64,000 bases of DNA from Thiosocius teredinicola (GTDB taxonomy: Bacteria; Pseudomonadota; Gammaproteobacteria; Chromatiales; Chromatiaceae), in assembly GCF_002009425.1 (NCBI RefSeq), contig NZ_CP019936.1, positions 791,001 to 855,000 on the forward strand, in the 5' to 3' direction. Numbering within the stretch: the stretch's first letter is position 1; each line of letters opens with the position of its first letter. The position numbers and the translations under genes are program-made. The notes beneath the pieces are model-generated. The model had not been told where the DNA came from and did no database searches. It worked only from the letters and a program-made list of their open reading frames with translations. Of the stretch, positions 25,552 through 35,497 are shown piece after piece.

Positions 25552-27159
25552 ATGCGACTCACCATTGGTAAGAAGCTTGGACTGGCTTTCACCTGTATCG
25601 GTGCGCTGTTACTGGCGACCGGCGGCGCCGGCCTATGGAGTGTCGATCGCCTGTCGAGAACACTCGACTTTGTTTCGGGTAATGCCTGGGACGCGGCCGA
25701 CGGGGCGATGGAGACGACTATTGGTCTGCAAGGACAGATCATTGCCGTGCAGCGCATGGTGCAACACCCGGATCGCATCGCCGACTACCAGGCCGCATTG
25801 CGCGAAGGCATCGAGGTGGCTGCGGAGGCCAGTCAGCGGATGCTGGATAGCGGGTTGATTGCCGCCGACATCGCCGGGGAGTTCAAACGGCGTCATACGG
25901 AGTTCGAGCGCGTGCGCGACACCTTGCTGGCCGCGATGCAGCAGTCGAATGCGGCCCAACGTGAGGCCGCCGGCGAAACCTTTGATCGCGCCGTGGGCGA
26001 ACTGCTCGAGTTCGTCGAGCAGATGGAAGAGGCCGGCGACGGTGCCGTCGAAGGCGAGGCCGCGGCGATCGAGTCCACGAAATCGACGGCGTTCGTTATT
26101 ACGGCGATGACCATGGCGCTCGGCATTCTGATCTCGTTGCTTGCTTACTGGATCGTTGTGCGCAGTGTCAGCCAGCCGATCAAGGCCGCCGCCAAGCGCT
26201 TGCAGACCTTTGCCCAAGGCCGCGGTGACCTGACCGTTACCCTGCCTGCCAACGGTCAAGACGAGGTGGCGGACCTGGCAAAGGCGTTCAATGCCTTTGT
26301 CTCGCATCTGCGCGAGACGGTTGCGACACTGTCGGACGTGACCGGTACGGTCAACCAGTCGGCGGGGGCGCTCAACGGAGTTACCGCGCGCACGCGCCAA
26401 GGCATGCAGCAACAACGCATGGACACCGAACAGGTCGCCACGGCGATGCACGAGATGGCGACCAGCGTCAGCGATGTCGTGCAGAACACTGCGGCGGCGT
26501 CGCAGGCGGCACAGGAAGCCAGCAAGCAATCGCATCATGGTGCCAAGGTGGTCGACGACACCATCCGCACGATTAACCAGTTGGCACAAAACGTCGAACA
26601 CGCCGCCGAGGTCGTCAACAAGCTCGAGGCAGACAGCCAACGCATCGGTACCGTACTCGATGTGATCAAGACCATCGCCGAACAGACCAACCTGCTGGCG
26701 TTGAATGCGGCGATCGAAGCGGCGCGCGCCGGTGAGAGCGGACGTGGTTTCGCCGTCGTCGCCGACGAGGTACGTGGCCTGGCGGCGCGAACCCAGAAAT
26801 CAATTGCCGAGATCCAGGACATGATCGAGGGTCTGCAGGCTATCGCCAGGCAATCGATCGAGGCGATGCAAGCGAGTGGTTCAACGACGACGAAGCTGGT
26901 CGAGACCTCGGGCAATGCGTCCGAGGCCCTACGGGCCATCGAACAGGCGGTGCAGTCGATGACCGAACTCAATCGACAGATCGCGGTCGCCGCAGAACAG
27001 CAGGGGCACGTGGCCGGCGAGATATCGAATAACCTGCTGCGCATTCAGACCTCAGCGCAGGACACTGAAAACGAGGCTGGCGGCATCGTGCAGTCGACCG
27101 GCCAGCTCTCCGATCTGGCGGGAAGGCTCGGCAGCATCGTCGGCCAGTTCCGCACCTGA
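25552..27159 (+). CDS. methyl-accepting chemotaxis protein
   Basis: 535 residues. A first membrane segment (about 10-30), a periplasmic four-helix-type ligand domain (about 31-180), a second membrane segment (about 184-206), HAMP (about 207-260) and a signalling domain follow. The signalling tip has the hairpin [22 protein letters not shown] and [13 protein letters not shown]. There is no C-terminal CheR-binding pentapeptide. The ligand is unknown. The ATG follows GAGAGGA. No che or flagellar genes are nearby, so this is an orphan receptor. Confidence 0.94.
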   Translation: MRLTIGKKLGLAFTCIGALLLATGGAGLWSVDRLSRTLDFVSGNAWDAADGAMETTIGLQGQIIAVQRMVQHPDRIADYQAALREGIEVAAEASQRMLDSGLIAADIAGEFKRRHTEFERVRDTLLAAMQQSNAAQREAAGETFDRAVGELLEFVEQMEEAGDGAVEGEAAAIESTKSTAFVITAMTMALGILISLLAYWIVVRSVSQPIKAAAKRLQTFAQGRGDLTVTLPANGQDEVADLAKAFNAFVSHLRETVATLSDVTGTVNQSAGALNGVTARTRQGMQQQRMDTEQVATAMHEMATSVSDVVQNTAAASQAAQEASKQSHHGAKVVDDTIRTINQLAQNVEHAAEVVNKLEADSQRIGTVLDVIKTIAEQTNLLALNAAIEAARAGESGRGFAVVADEVRGLAARTQKSIAEIQDMIEGLQAIARQSIEAMQASGSTTTKLVETSGNASEALRAIEQAVQSMTELNRQIAVAAEQQGHVAGEISNNLLRIQTSAQDTENEAGGIVQSTGQLSDLAGRLGSIVGQFRT

Positions 27160-27347
27160 CGTCTTCCGGCATCGCCGCGCTGTGACGGTGCCCGCCGCCG
27201 CGCGGGAACAGCGAGCTTCCCAACCGTCGCGTGCGGTGGTGTCGGACGGCGACCAATCCCCCGGGGGGAAGGGTCGCTCAATCTGCGCCGATTGGTTTTG
27301 CCTTCGGCAAGAACGGTCAGGCCCACCCAAGGGTGTGAGCCTGTCAC

Positions 27348-27375
27348 TTGCGCATAGGCGTTTATCCCCTAGAAT
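27348..27375 (+). promoter_or_regulatory. candidate promoter of the secreted cysteine-protein pair
   Basis: TTGCGC (27348-27353), 16-base spacer, TAGAAT (27370-27375), 80 bases upstream of the start of the first gene. The -10 is good, the -35 only half matched. Confidence 0.4.
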
Positions 27376-27455
27376 CCCCGAGCTCGGTAGCCGGGATTGC
27401 GATCCGGTTTGAGAGCATTGCGCCGCCCGGCGCCAGTACAGGGGAATCATTTGTC

Positions 27456-27890
27456 ATGCCATGGAATGCGTTGAGTTCACGCGTTGTCGTGCAACGTCGA
27501 CTGCCAGCAACAAGGCTGCTGGCGATATTGGTGGGTTGTTTGTTTGCCTTGCCGGTCGTTGCCGACGATGCCTCATCGCCGTCGCTGATCGCCGATCGCG
27601 CCGCGGAAAGTTGTCCCAAGTTCGTCAGGCGGCTGATGTCGCGACCGTCAAAGGTGGTCGATGCCCATCCCGTTTCCGTTGAGGGCACCTGCGCGTGCGT
27701 CGATCAGAAGCTCCGAGCCGATCCGGTGTTCAGCGCCATCGGCGCAGATGCCGAAAGTCTGAAGGCGCAGGTTCGCAACCCCGATTTTCGTCCTTATCTC
27801 GAAGGCAAGATGGCGGCTTACCAGATCCAGTGCTTTGCCGATCAGCTCGGCAGATCGAGCGATGCCTACCTGGGGAGCGTGCAGCAATGA
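27456..27890 (+). CDS. secreted cysteine-containing protein of unknown family (copy A)
   Basis: 144 residues. A signal peptide with a basic n-region and LLAILVGCLFALPVVAD core precedes a mature part of about 100 residues with four Cys: ESCPKF, then TCACVDQKLRAD, and YQIQCFADQ. ATG at 27456 follows AGGGGAA. The next gene overlaps its stop by four bases (ATGA) and encodes a clear relative with the same CxDQ-RAD core. No family recognised; a small periplasmic disulfide-containing protein, possibly binding a ligand or partner. Confidence 0.75.
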   Translation: MPWNALSSRVVVQRRLPATRLLAILVGCLFALPVVADDASSPSLIADRAAESCPKFVRRLMSRPSKVVDAHPVSVEGTCACVDQKLRADPVFSAIGADAESLKAQVRNPDFRPYLEGKMAAYQIQCFADQLGRSSDAYLGSVQQ

Positions 27891-28366
27891 CGATGAAATG
27901 CAGCGTGGCAGATGCCACCGGCGCTTTGCGCAATGCGGTTCGCCGTTGTCAGCGGTCGGCGGGTTGGCTGGGGGCAGCCGGGTTGATCTTTTTCAGCACC
28001 GGTTTGTATGCCGAGCCTTTGCCGCAGGACGGCAGCTTCGTCGAAAACTGGCCCAACATCTGCCAGAAGTTGGCCGACGAGGCGACCGAGCGGCGCCCCA
28101 CGGCGTTGTACATCGAGCAGCAATACCCGACCCAGCAGGTCTACGATTGCATCGACCAGCATGTTCGCGCGGATGCAATGCTCGGCAAGCTGTTCAGCGA
28201 CGATCTAGCTGTCGCCAACGCAGCCGCCGGCAACGACAAGATGCGCGAGTACTTCTCGTCGAAGGTCATGAGCTACTCGTTCGTGTGCACGTCCGACGAG
28301 GTGATCCGGGCTGCCGATCGTTATGCCGCCGCGAAAGGCCTGCCGATGGCAGAGACAGCGAAATAG
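27887..28366 (+). CDS. secreted cysteine-containing protein of unknown family (copy B)
   Basis: 159 residues. An N-terminal hydrophobic segment (SAGWLGAAGLIFFSTGLYAE) acts as a signal peptide. The mature part keeps three Cys positions of copy A: NICQKL, YDCIDQHVRAD and YSFVCTSDEV, with the MREYFSSKVMSY helix matching YLEGKMAAYQ. The start overlaps the stop of copy A as ATGA, so the two products are probably made in fixed ratio and may form a heterodimer. Function unknown. A weak hairpin follows at 28372. Confidence 0.75.
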   Translation: MTMKCSVADATGALRNAVRRCQRSAGWLGAAGLIFFSTGLYAEPLPQDGSFVENWPNICQKLADEATERRPTALYIEQQYPTQQVYDCIDQHVRADAMLGKLFSDDLAVANAAAGNDKMREYFSSKVMSYSFVCTSDEVIRAADRYAAAKGLPMAETAK

Positions 28367-28371
28367 CCGAA

Positions 28372-28394
28372 TGCCGGCGACGAGCCGGCACGGT
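28372..28394. terminator. weak hairpin between convergent genes
   Basis: TGCCGGC (28372-28378) with GCCGGCA (28384-28390), five-base loop, followed by a short T-rich stretch. It separates the secreted-protein pair from nhaA. Confidence 0.45.
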
Positions 28395-29738
28395 TTATTG
28401 CGGTTTGCTGGCCAGCTTCAACCACAGGTAGCCGGCCACACCTGCGATGATCGACGCGAGCAGCACGCCGGTTTTGGCCAGCAGCAACGCCTCCGTCTGC
28501 CCCTTGAAGCCGAGTTCGGCAATGAAGATCGACATCGTGAAGCCGATCCCACCCAGCAGGCCGACGCCGACCAGGTGCTTGGCATTCGTGCCTTCGGGAA
28601 ACTGGCCGATGCCGAGTTTTACGGCGATCAGCGAGATGCCGGCGATGCCGATCAACTTACCCAGTACCAGGCCGGCGATGATGCCGAGGGTGATCGGGTC
28701 GGTGACGACCGCGGGCAGTTGGTCGAGGTGGATCGGGATGCCCGCGTTGGCCAGCGCGAAGATCGGCACGACAAGGAAGGCCACCGGTACGTGCAGCCCG
28801 TGCTCCAGGCGCTGCAATGGCGTCTCCACCAGGTGAATGCCATCGAGTAGCGTCTGAATGACGCCGCGGCGTTCTTCTTCGTTGTGTTCGACGGTGCAGA
28901 CGTCGTTGGTGGCGCGACGCTGATGGATGCGCTGGCTGAGCGCTTCGATCTTTTCTGCAAACAGGTTGAAGTCGAACTTGGAACGCGCCGGGATCGTCCA
29001 CGCAGTCAGGATGCCGGCGACCGTCGCGTGCACGCCCGATTCGAGAAACGCCATCCACAGCAGCAGGCCGACGACGAAGTACGGCAGCGGGCTGCGAATG
29101 CCGAAGCGGTTGAACGAGACGAGTATGCCGAACAGCAGCAAGGCGGCGCCGAGCGCCTCCCACACGATCGTATCGGTATAGAAGATGGCGATGACCGCGA
29201 CCGCGCCGAGGTCGTCGACGATCGCCAAGGCCACGAGAAAGGTCAGCAGGCTCTTGGGCACGCGGCTACCCAGCATGACCAGCACGCCGACGGCAAACGC
29301 GATGTCGGTCGCCATCGGTACGCCCCAGCCGGAGATGCCGGTGCCACCCGCGTTGATCAGCGCATACAGGCCGGCGGGCACCACCATGCCACCGATGGCG
29401 GCAATGATCGGCAGCATCGCCTGGCGCATGTCGGAAAGCTGTCCGACCAACACCTCACGCTTGATCTCCAGGCCGACGAGGAAGAAGAACAGCCACATCA
29501 GGCCATCGTTGATCCAGTGATGCAGGCTGTGTTCGAGTTGCCAACCGCCGATGCTGAAGCCGATGGGCGCGTGCAGAATGTGTTCGTAGGTGTCGTGCAG
29601 CGCCGTGTTGGCGAGCACCAGGGCCACCACCGCACAGGCCATCAGCAGCAGGCCAGACGTCGACTCGTGATGAATAAACTCTTCGAATGGGGTGACGACT
29701 TTGTCGAACGTCTTTTCCCAGGGGGCGTGTCTGCTCAT
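28395..29738 (-). CDS. nhaA: Na+/H+ antiporter NhaA
   Basis: 447-residue inner-membrane antiporter exchanging cytoplasmic Na+ for protons. Family blocks include NDGLMWLFFFLVGLEIKRE, the MATDIAFAVGVL motif with paired Asp of the transport site (FLVALAIVDDLGAVAVIAIF), and LGKLIGI. Between the two halves is an insertion of about 60 charged residues (QRIHQRRATNDVCTVEHNEEE), which makes it longer than the 388-residue E. coli protein; this type of long loop occurs in other NhaA proteins. ATG at 29738. Confidence 0.95.
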   Translation of the reverse strand: MSRHAPWEKTFDKVVTPFEEFIHHESTSGLLLMACAVVALVLANTALHDTYEHILHAPIGFSIGGWQLEHSLHHWINDGLMWLFFFLVGLEIKREVLVGQLSDMRQAMLPIIAAIGGMVVPAGLYALINAGGTGISGWGVPMATDIAFAVGVLVMLGSRVPKSLLTFLVALAIVDDLGAVAVIAIFYTDTIVWEALGAALLLFGILVSFNRFGIRSPLPYFVVGLLLWMAFLESGVHATVAGILTAWTIPARSKFDFNLFAEKIEALSQRIHQRRATNDVCTVEHNEEERRGVIQTLLDGIHLVETPLQRLEHGLHVPVAFLVVPIFALANAGIPIHLDQLPAVVTDPITLGIIAGLVLGKLIGIAGISLIAVKLGIGQFPEGTNAKHLVGVGLLGGIGFTMSIFIAELGFKGQTEALLLAKTGVLLASIIAGVAGYLWLKLASKPQ

Positions 29739-29885
29739 GCAATGCCTGTCCGTTTCTTGTTGGCGCGATGATACAGCGAGTGTCCCCCAGATTCAGCCTC
29801 GCCTGGCTCGATAGGTCAGACCATTATTTATGGCGCGTTTCGATCCAACTGTCGGTCGGGCCCTGGATTGCCATACACTTCGGGC

Positions 29886-30662
29886 ATGCTGCAACTGAGT
29901 TTTCGACATTATGGCGACCATGCCGATCCGCCCATCGTGCTGCTGCACGGCCTGTTCGGCTCGTCGTCGAACTGGGGATCGATCGCCAAATACCTGGCTG
30001 AGCGCTATTTCGTCCTGGTGCCCGATCTGCGCAACCATGGGCAGTCACCGCACGATCCCGACGTCAGCTATCAGGCGATGGTTGACGATCTGCTCGGCCT
30101 GTTCGACGCGCAGGGCATCGATGCCGCGACGCTGGTGGGTCACAGCATGGGTGGCAAGGTGTCGATGCACCTTGCATTGAACTACCCGCAACGGGTGAAC
30201 GCGTTGGCCGTGGTCGATATGTCGCCGATCAGCTATTCCCATGACTTCGACAATATTCTTGCGGGATTTGATGCGGTGGACGTGCATGCCGTCAAAAATC
30301 GCAGCGAGGCCGATGCCCAGATGGCCACGCAGATACCGGAACGCGGCATCCGTGCATTCCTTCTGCAGAACCTGGTCAAGCAAGCCGATGGCTGGGGCTG
30401 GCGGCTGAACCTGGCGTCGTTGGCCGCACGCCAAGCCGAGATCACGGACTTTCCGGACCAGCCCGACGGTGTGAGTTACGAAGGGCCGAGCAGTTTTATC
30501 TACGGCGAACTCTCCGGCTATGTGAAACCGGCATACGAACAAGCGATACGCCGCTATTTTCCGAACGCTGAGCTGTGTCCGGTCGCTGGCGCCGGGCATT
30601 GGGTGTACGCCGAGCAGCCGGAAGGTTTTCGCCACTGCCTGGAGGCGTTTCTAGCCGGCTAG
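29886..30662 (+). CDS. alpha/beta hydrolase, YbfF-like esterase
   Basis: 258 residues. Oxyanion HG motif VLLHGLFGSSSNWG, nucleophile elbow GHSMGGKV, acid region, and terminal His in GAGHWVYAEQPEGF; LRNHGQSPHDP is typical of the YbfF acyl-CoA/ester hydrolase group. The ATG at 29886 is chosen over a TTG 18 bases earlier. No signal peptide, so cytoplasmic. The substrate is not known. Confidence 0.9.
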   Translation: MLQLSFRHYGDHADPPIVLLHGLFGSSSNWGSIAKYLAERYFVLVPDLRNHGQSPHDPDVSYQAMVDDLLGLFDAQGIDAATLVGHSMGGKVSMHLALNYPQRVNALAVVDMSPISYSHDFDNILAGFDAVDVHAVKNRSEADAQMATQIPERGIRAFLLQNLVKQADGWGWRLNLASLAARQAEITDFPDQPDGVSYEGPSSFIYGELSGYVKPAYEQAIRRYFPNAELCPVAGAGHWVYAEQPEGFRHCLEAFLAG

Positions 30663-30717
30663 CGCGCCGTCCATCGTCTTGCAGCATGAATCTGACGTGA
30701 CCCGCTGCAACGCCTCT

Positions 30718-30951
30718 TCAGGCATGCAGATTGGCATTGAGGTTGTCGATCACCGGCGCCCAATCGGCGTCCTCGCGCAGCTCTTCGCGCAGAAACGCGG
30801 CCTGCGCGGGATTCCAGAACGGCGCATCGGCCAGCGGCATGCTCTGCGGCAGCGGGCCATGCGCCTCGATGAACTCCGCGATCGACGCCCGGTCGCTGGG
30901 CAGCCCGAGTTGGGCAAACAGGTTGGTCATGTCGTGATTGATGGTTTCCAT
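30718..30951 (-). CDS. DUF2789 family protein
   Basis: 77 residues: METINHDMTNLFAQLGLPSD, then IAEFIEAHGPLP and a C-terminal AAFLREELREDADWAPVIDNL. This compact helical protein family is common in gammaproteobacteria and has no assigned function. ATG at 30951 with AAGGAG six bases upstream decides the start; the longer frame upstream is not used. Divergent from an MFS gene. Confidence 0.88.
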   Translation of the reverse strand: METINHDMTNLFAQLGLPSDRASIAEFIEAHGPLPQSMPLADAPFWNPAQAAFLREELREDADWAPVIDNLNANLHA

Positions 30952-31241
30952 CGTCGACTCCTTGTGGCGTTTGTCCTTATCCGACGCTAGTAGCGCAGCG
31001 CGAGTTCCGCAAGTTTTGTGACCCTTTTTGAGATTCTTCAGAGTCAACCGCAACGGTCGCCGCAAATACACCGCGGCTGTTCAGGCAAGTGGTGAATATC
31101 GGCAAGTGGTGGGCGTGTAAGTGCTTGATCCTCGATATCGCTTCTTTAAACTTGTTGAAATAAACCAGTTTTCAGCCAGTCATTAATGCATCGTAGAAAA
31201 GTGATCGTGCCGCATCTGCAAACCGCTTGTTCGGGTGTCGA

Positions 31242-32477
31242 ATGACGGCGACTATCGTCGTGTTGCTTGGCGGCTTGGCCGTGTTGCTGGCCGGTGTCGG
31301 ACTGCTCGGTACCTTGCTGGGTATGCGCGCTGCACTCGATCAGTTCGCCAGCCTGGAAATCGGCTTGATCATGGCCGGTTATTACGTGGGATATATTGCC
31401 GGCACCTTGTGGGTGCCGCGCATCATTCGCAATGTCGGTCATATCCGCACCTTCGCGGCGTTGGCGGCGATTACGGCGGTGATTGCGGTGTCATTCGGTC
31501 TGTTGGTGAATCCCTTGGCCTGGTTCCTGCTGCGTGTGATCAATGGTGTCAGCGTCGTTGGCATCTACATGGTCGTCGAGAGCTGGCTGAACGAACAAAG
31601 TGAAGGTGGTGCGCGCGGTCGCATCTTCTCCGTTTACATGATGAGCACCCTGGTCGCGCTGGGGGGCGGGCAGTTCTTGCTGCTGGCGGGCGATACCGGC
31701 CAGCTGGTGTTGTTTGCCCTGGCGGGCATGTTGATCACCCTCGGCATCGTGCCGGTCGCAATCACTCGTGTCACCGAGCCGCGTATCGAACTCGTCCAGC
31801 GCGTGCATCTCAAGGATCTGTTTCGTATTTCACCGTTGGGCGCGGTCGGCGCACTGGCCGCCGGCATCGTCAACGGCTCGTTCTGGGGCATGACCGCGGT
31901 GTTTGGTCAGCGACTGGCGCTCGATGAGCTGCAGATCGCGGTGCTGATGAGTGCGACCATTCTCGGCGGCGCCTTGTTGCAGTGGCCGATCGGTCATTTC
32001 TCCGACCGGCACGACCGGCGTGGCGTTTTGATCGTGGTGAGCCTGCTGACCGCCACGGTGGCGGGTGTGTTGGCGTTTGTGGTCACAGCCGGGTACACCG
32101 GGCTGATCGTCGCCGCCAGTATCTACGGCGGCTTGATGTTTTCGCTATACGGTCTGTGTGTCGCGCACACCAACGATCACCTGCAAGCGGGGCAGGTGCT
32201 CGAGGCGACCCGCGGTCTGCTGCTGGTATACGGCGCCGGGGCATTGAGCGGGCCGTTGCTGGTTGGCGGCACCATGGAATACATGGGTGCGGTGGGCCTG
32301 CCGGTGGTATCGGCAACGACCGCTGCGCTGCTCGCGTTGTTCGGTCTGTACAGAGTCACCCGCCGTTCGCCGCCGCCGCTGGCGGAGCAGGGCGAGTACG
32401 TGCCGATGGTACGCACGACGCCCGTGGCCCTGGAGCTCTACCCTGACGCAGACAAGCCGACCGACGACACCCAGTGA
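31242..32477 (+). CDS. MFS transporter, YcaD-like
   Basis: 411 residues with about 12 membrane segments: MTATIVVLLGGLAVLLAGVG, GYYVGYIAGTLWVPRIIRNVGH, NGVSVVGIYMVVESWLNEQ, and SDRHDRRGVLI between helices 8 and 9. These blocks match the YcaD group of unknown substrate. ATG at 31242; a TTG 15 bases earlier is possible. No close operon partner before the cupin gene. Confidence 0.9.
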   Translation: MTATIVVLLGGLAVLLAGVGLLGTLLGMRAALDQFASLEIGLIMAGYYVGYIAGTLWVPRIIRNVGHIRTFAALAAITAVIAVSFGLLVNPLAWFLLRVINGVSVVGIYMVVESWLNEQSEGGARGRIFSVYMMSTLVALGGGQFLLLAGDTGQLVLFALAGMLITLGIVPVAITRVTEPRIELVQRVHLKDLFRISPLGAVGALAAGIVNGSFWGMTAVFGQRLALDELQIAVLMSATILGGALLQWPIGHFSDRHDRRGVLIVVSLLTATVAGVLAFVVTAGYTGLIVAASIYGGLMFSLYGLCVAHTNDHLQAGQVLEATRGLLLVYGAGALSGPLLVGGTMEYMGAVGLPVVSATTAALLALFGLYRVTRRSPPPLAEQGEYVPMVRTTPVALELYPDADKPTDDTQ

Positions 32478-32595
32478 TCACTGAAAGGCGCGCTCGCGCA
32501 GACTGAGTCGGCAATGTGGGCGCCTTTGCCAAGCAACCCACCGGCATCTGCTAGGCTTGATCTGCATCGAGCCGCACAGCGGCAAGGAAACTGCC

Positions 32596-32994
32596 GTGAG
32601 TGACGAACCCTGTCCCAATCTTGCATCGACCTTCCTGCGCCTTCGCGCCGATGCGGCCGCCGAGCCGCTGCGTGTGGACGAGCACTTCTACCAGCGCCTT
32701 ATCGGCGGTGAACTCGGCAGTTTTCACGATGAGTACCTGGTCTCGATCCACGCCTTCGATGCGGATTGGCCAAGTTGGGAGATGCACCCCAACGGCGACG
32801 AGATCGTGTGCCTGTTGTCCGGTCGCGTGACCTTTTTGATGCAACAAGATGACGGCACTCGGTCGACCACCTTGTGCAAGCCTGGCGACTTCGCCATCGT
32901 GCCCGCGGCAACCTGGCATACCGCCAAAGTTGCCACGGCGTCGCAGGTGTTGTTCATCACCCCGGGGGAAGACACGCAACACCGCGATGCCTGA
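32596..32994 (+). CDS. cupin domain protein
   Basis: 132 residues forming a single double-stranded beta-helix: WEMHPNGDEIVCLLSGRVTFLM is cupin motif 1 and GDFAIVPAATWHTAKV is motif 2, with His and Glu ligands suited to one metal. GTG at 32596 follows AAGGAAA. Small stand-alone cupins include anti-sigma ChrR-like proteins, dioxygenases and sugar isomerases; no clue to which. Confidence 0.82.
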   Translation: MSDEPCPNLASTFLRLRADAAAEPLRVDEHFYQRLIGGELGSFHDEYLVSIHAFDADWPSWEMHPNGDEIVCLLSGRVTFLMQQDDGTRSTTLCKPGDFAIVPAATWHTAKVATASQVLFITPGEDTQHRDA

Positions 32995-33090
32995 ACCCGA
33001 TCAGCCGGCCTGCGGTGTTTGCCGGCGCTACGCATGGCAGAGCATTGCTGTCGAAACACCCAGGATGAGATCCGGCAGGATCCGGTGCGG

Positions 33091-34290
33091 CTATTCGGCG
33101 CGCAATGCCTCGACCGGGTCGAGACCGGCCGCACGAAACGCCGGGGCCACGCCTGCCAGCAGACCGATCGCCGCGGCGATTGCCAGTGCCAATCCGGCGT
33201 AACTCCACGCGACATGGGTCGGCAGTCCGGGTATCGCGGCGCCGATCGCCCATGAACCACCGATACCCAGCAGTAGTCCGGCCGCACCACCGGTAGCGGC
33301 GAGGATCACGGCTTCACCGAGGAACAGGCTGATGATTTGCGGTTTGCCGGCCCCCAGGGCGCGCAGCAATCCCACCTCGGCGGTACGCTCGTTTACCGAG
33401 ATCGTCATGATCGTCAGGATGCCGATGCCGCCGACCAGCAACGAGATGGCGCCGAGCGCACCGACGGCGAGTGTTAGTACCTCGAGGACCGAACCGAGCA
33501 CCTCGAGCATCTGATCTTGCGTGGTGATGGTGAAGTCTTCGTTGCCGTGACGCGCCAACAGGCGTTCTTTGACGCGCGCAGCGATCACATCGGCGTCGGC
33601 CTCTTCGTCGTAGAGGACATCGATCTCCATCAGGCTCTCGCGATTGAACATCGCCATGGCGCGTGCAACCGGAATATAGACCGAGTCATCGAGGTCGAAC
33701 CCGAGCATCTGGCCCTTGGATTCCATCGTGCCGATCACGCGGTAGGTTTCGCCGCCGATGCGGATGCGCGCGCCGAGCGGTGACTGATCGCCGAACAACT
33801 CGCTGCGCAGTTTGCTGCCAAGCACCGCAAAGGCACGCGCGCGGCGCGGCTCGTCGTCCGGCAGGAAGCGCCCGAGCACCGGCTTGATCTGCCATACCTC
33901 GGGCACATGCGCGCCGGTGCCGAACACCGCTGTGCGCCGTGTCAGACCACCGGATTCAACGGCAGCGTTGCCTTGAATAAAGGGCATCACGGCGCGCACC
34001 TGCGGGGTCCGCTTGAGTGCTTCGGCATCGTCGAGGCTCAGTGGTCTTACGTTGCTGATCAATGCGCCGGACATGCCGAAGGTCTCGGTTTTGCCCGGTG
34101 CGATCGCCAACAGGTTGGTGCCGAACTGGGTGAACTCGGAAACCACGAAGCGTTGCACGCCTTCGCCGATCGCCGTCAGCAAGACGACCGCAGCGATGCC
34201 GACGGCGATGCCCAAGCCGGTCAGCAGGCTACGCAAACGATGCGCGAAGATTGCGCTGCTGGTCAGGTGAATGTGATCGCGTAATAACAT
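33091..34290 (-). CDS. ABC transporter permease, MacB/FtsX type (second permease)
   Basis: 399 residues: an N-terminal membrane segment (LLTGLGIAVGIAAVVLLTAIGEG), a large periplasmic MacB-core domain (about 50-240), and three C-terminal segments with GGIGILTIMTISVNERTAEVGLLRALG, the FtsX signature. It is the last gene of a four-gene export operon, one base after the first permease, so translation is coupled. Substrate may be a lipophilic compound, peptide or envelope component. Confidence 0.9.
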   Translation of the reverse strand: MLLRDHIHLTSSAIFAHRLRSLLTGLGIAVGIAAVVLLTAIGEGVQRFVVSEFTQFGTNLLAIAPGKTETFGMSGALISNVRPLSLDDAEALKRTPQVRAVMPFIQGNAAVESGGLTRRTAVFGTGAHVPEVWQIKPVLGRFLPDDEPRRARAFAVLGSKLRSELFGDQSPLGARIRIGGETYRVIGTMESKGQMLGFDLDDSVYIPVARAMAMFNRESLMEIDVLYDEEADADVIAARVKERLLARHGNEDFTITTQDQMLEVLGSVLEVLTLAVGALGAISLLVGGIGILTIMTISVNERTAEVGLLRALGAGKPQIISLFLGEAVILAATGGAAGLLLGIGGSWAIGAAIPGLPTHVAWSYAGLALAIAAAIGLLAGVAPAFRAAGLDPVEALRAE

Positions 34291-34291
34291 C

Positions 34292-35497
34292 TCAACGACC
34301 GGTCAGTGCCTTGACCGGGTCGAGCCGCGCGGCGCGGCGCGCCGGCAGCACGCCGAAGATCAGCCCGGTCGACACGGCGACCGCGACGGCAGCGATCGGT
34401 GCCCATAGCGGTGCTGCCAGCGGAAAGCTCGGGAACACGCGCTGCAGCGCGACGATGGCCACGATCGATATCAGCAGGCCGAGCATGGCACCGGCGCCGG
34501 CGAGCAGCACCGATTCGACCAGGAACAGGCGCAACACCTGTCGCTCGGGCGAGCCGAGCGCCTTGAGCAGACCGATCTCGCTGACCCGCTGCGATACAGC
34601 AACCAACATCACGTTCATGATCAGGATGCCGGCGACCGCAAGACTGATCCCGGCAATGCCGCCGACGGTATAGGTCAGTGCGCGCAGGATACCGTCGAAC
34701 GTCGACAACAACGCATCCTGGGCGATGATGGTGACATCGTCTTCACCGTCATGTCGCTCACGGATGATGTCGCGCGTGGCGGTCTTTGCACGTTCGATGT
34801 CGCCCTCGCTACGCGCCTGGATCATGATGCGGAACAGCGATGGGGCATTGAACAGGCTCTGTGCCGAGGCCACCGGGATCATTGCCATATCGTCCATGTC
34901 CTGACCGAGCGACTGGCCGCCTTCGCCGAGCACACCGATAACCCGAAAGCGCCGATCGTTGAGCCGCACCCACTGACCGAGGAATGGTTGGCTGCCGAAC
35001 AACTCGCGCTTCAAGCCGGGGCCGAGCACGACCACGTTGCTGCTGCGCTGCGGATCGATATCCGGCAACGGCCTGCCGCTGCTCACCTCGAGATGGCGGA
35101 TTACAAAGTAGTCGTAGGTGGTGCCGACGATGGTGACCTCGCGTTCGCGTGAGCCGTACGATACCGGCGCATTACCGACCGTGACCGGCGCGATACGGTC
35201 GATACTGCGCTCGCGCAGCAGGCCCAGGGCGTCATCCAGTGTCAGGTCGCGCGGCGTCGAACCGAACAATGGGGGAGCGCCGCCGGTGGTCTCGTTGCGC
35301 CCGGGCATGACGATCAACAGGTGGGTGCCGAGCTGTGCGAACTCGCCGACCACGTAGCGTCGCGCGCCTTCGCCGAGTGCCGTCAGCACCACCACCGATG
35401 CCACGCCGATACTCATCGCCAGCAGCATCAGCAGAGTGCGGCCACGCGCGCCGGCCAGCGAGGCCATCGAAAAGCGGATCAGGTCAATCGCGCGCAT
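34292..35497 (-). CDS. ABC transporter permease, MacB/FtsX type (first permease)
   Basis: 401 residues with the same layout as its neighbour: SLAGARGRTLLMLLAMSIGVASVVVLTALGEG as N-terminal segment in two halves, a periplasmic core, and GISLAVAGILIMNVMLVAV before SEIGLLKALG. ATG at 35497 overlaps the ATPase gene end by 14 bases; the frame extends upstream but MRAIDLIRFS is the natural beginning. Two different permeases suggest a heterodimeric exporter rather than a MacB homodimer. Confidence 0.9.
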   Translation of the reverse strand: MRAIDLIRFSMASLAGARGRTLLMLLAMSIGVASVVVLTALGEGARRYVVGEFAQLGTHLLIVMPGRNETTGGAPPLFGSTPRDLTLDDALGLLRERSIDRIAPVTVGNAPVSYGSREREVTIVGTTYDYFVIRHLEVSSGRPLPDIDPQRSSNVVVLGPGLKRELFGSQPFLGQWVRLNDRRFRVIGVLGEGGQSLGQDMDDMAMIPVASAQSLFNAPSLFRIMIQARSEGDIERAKTATRDIIRERHDGEDDVTIIAQDALLSTFDGILRALTYTVGGIAGISLAVAGILIMNVMLVAVSQRVSEIGLLKALGSPERQVLRLFLVESVLLAGAGAMLGLLISIVAIVALQRVFPSFPLAAPLWAPIAAVAVAVSTGLIFGVLPARRAARLDPVKALTGR

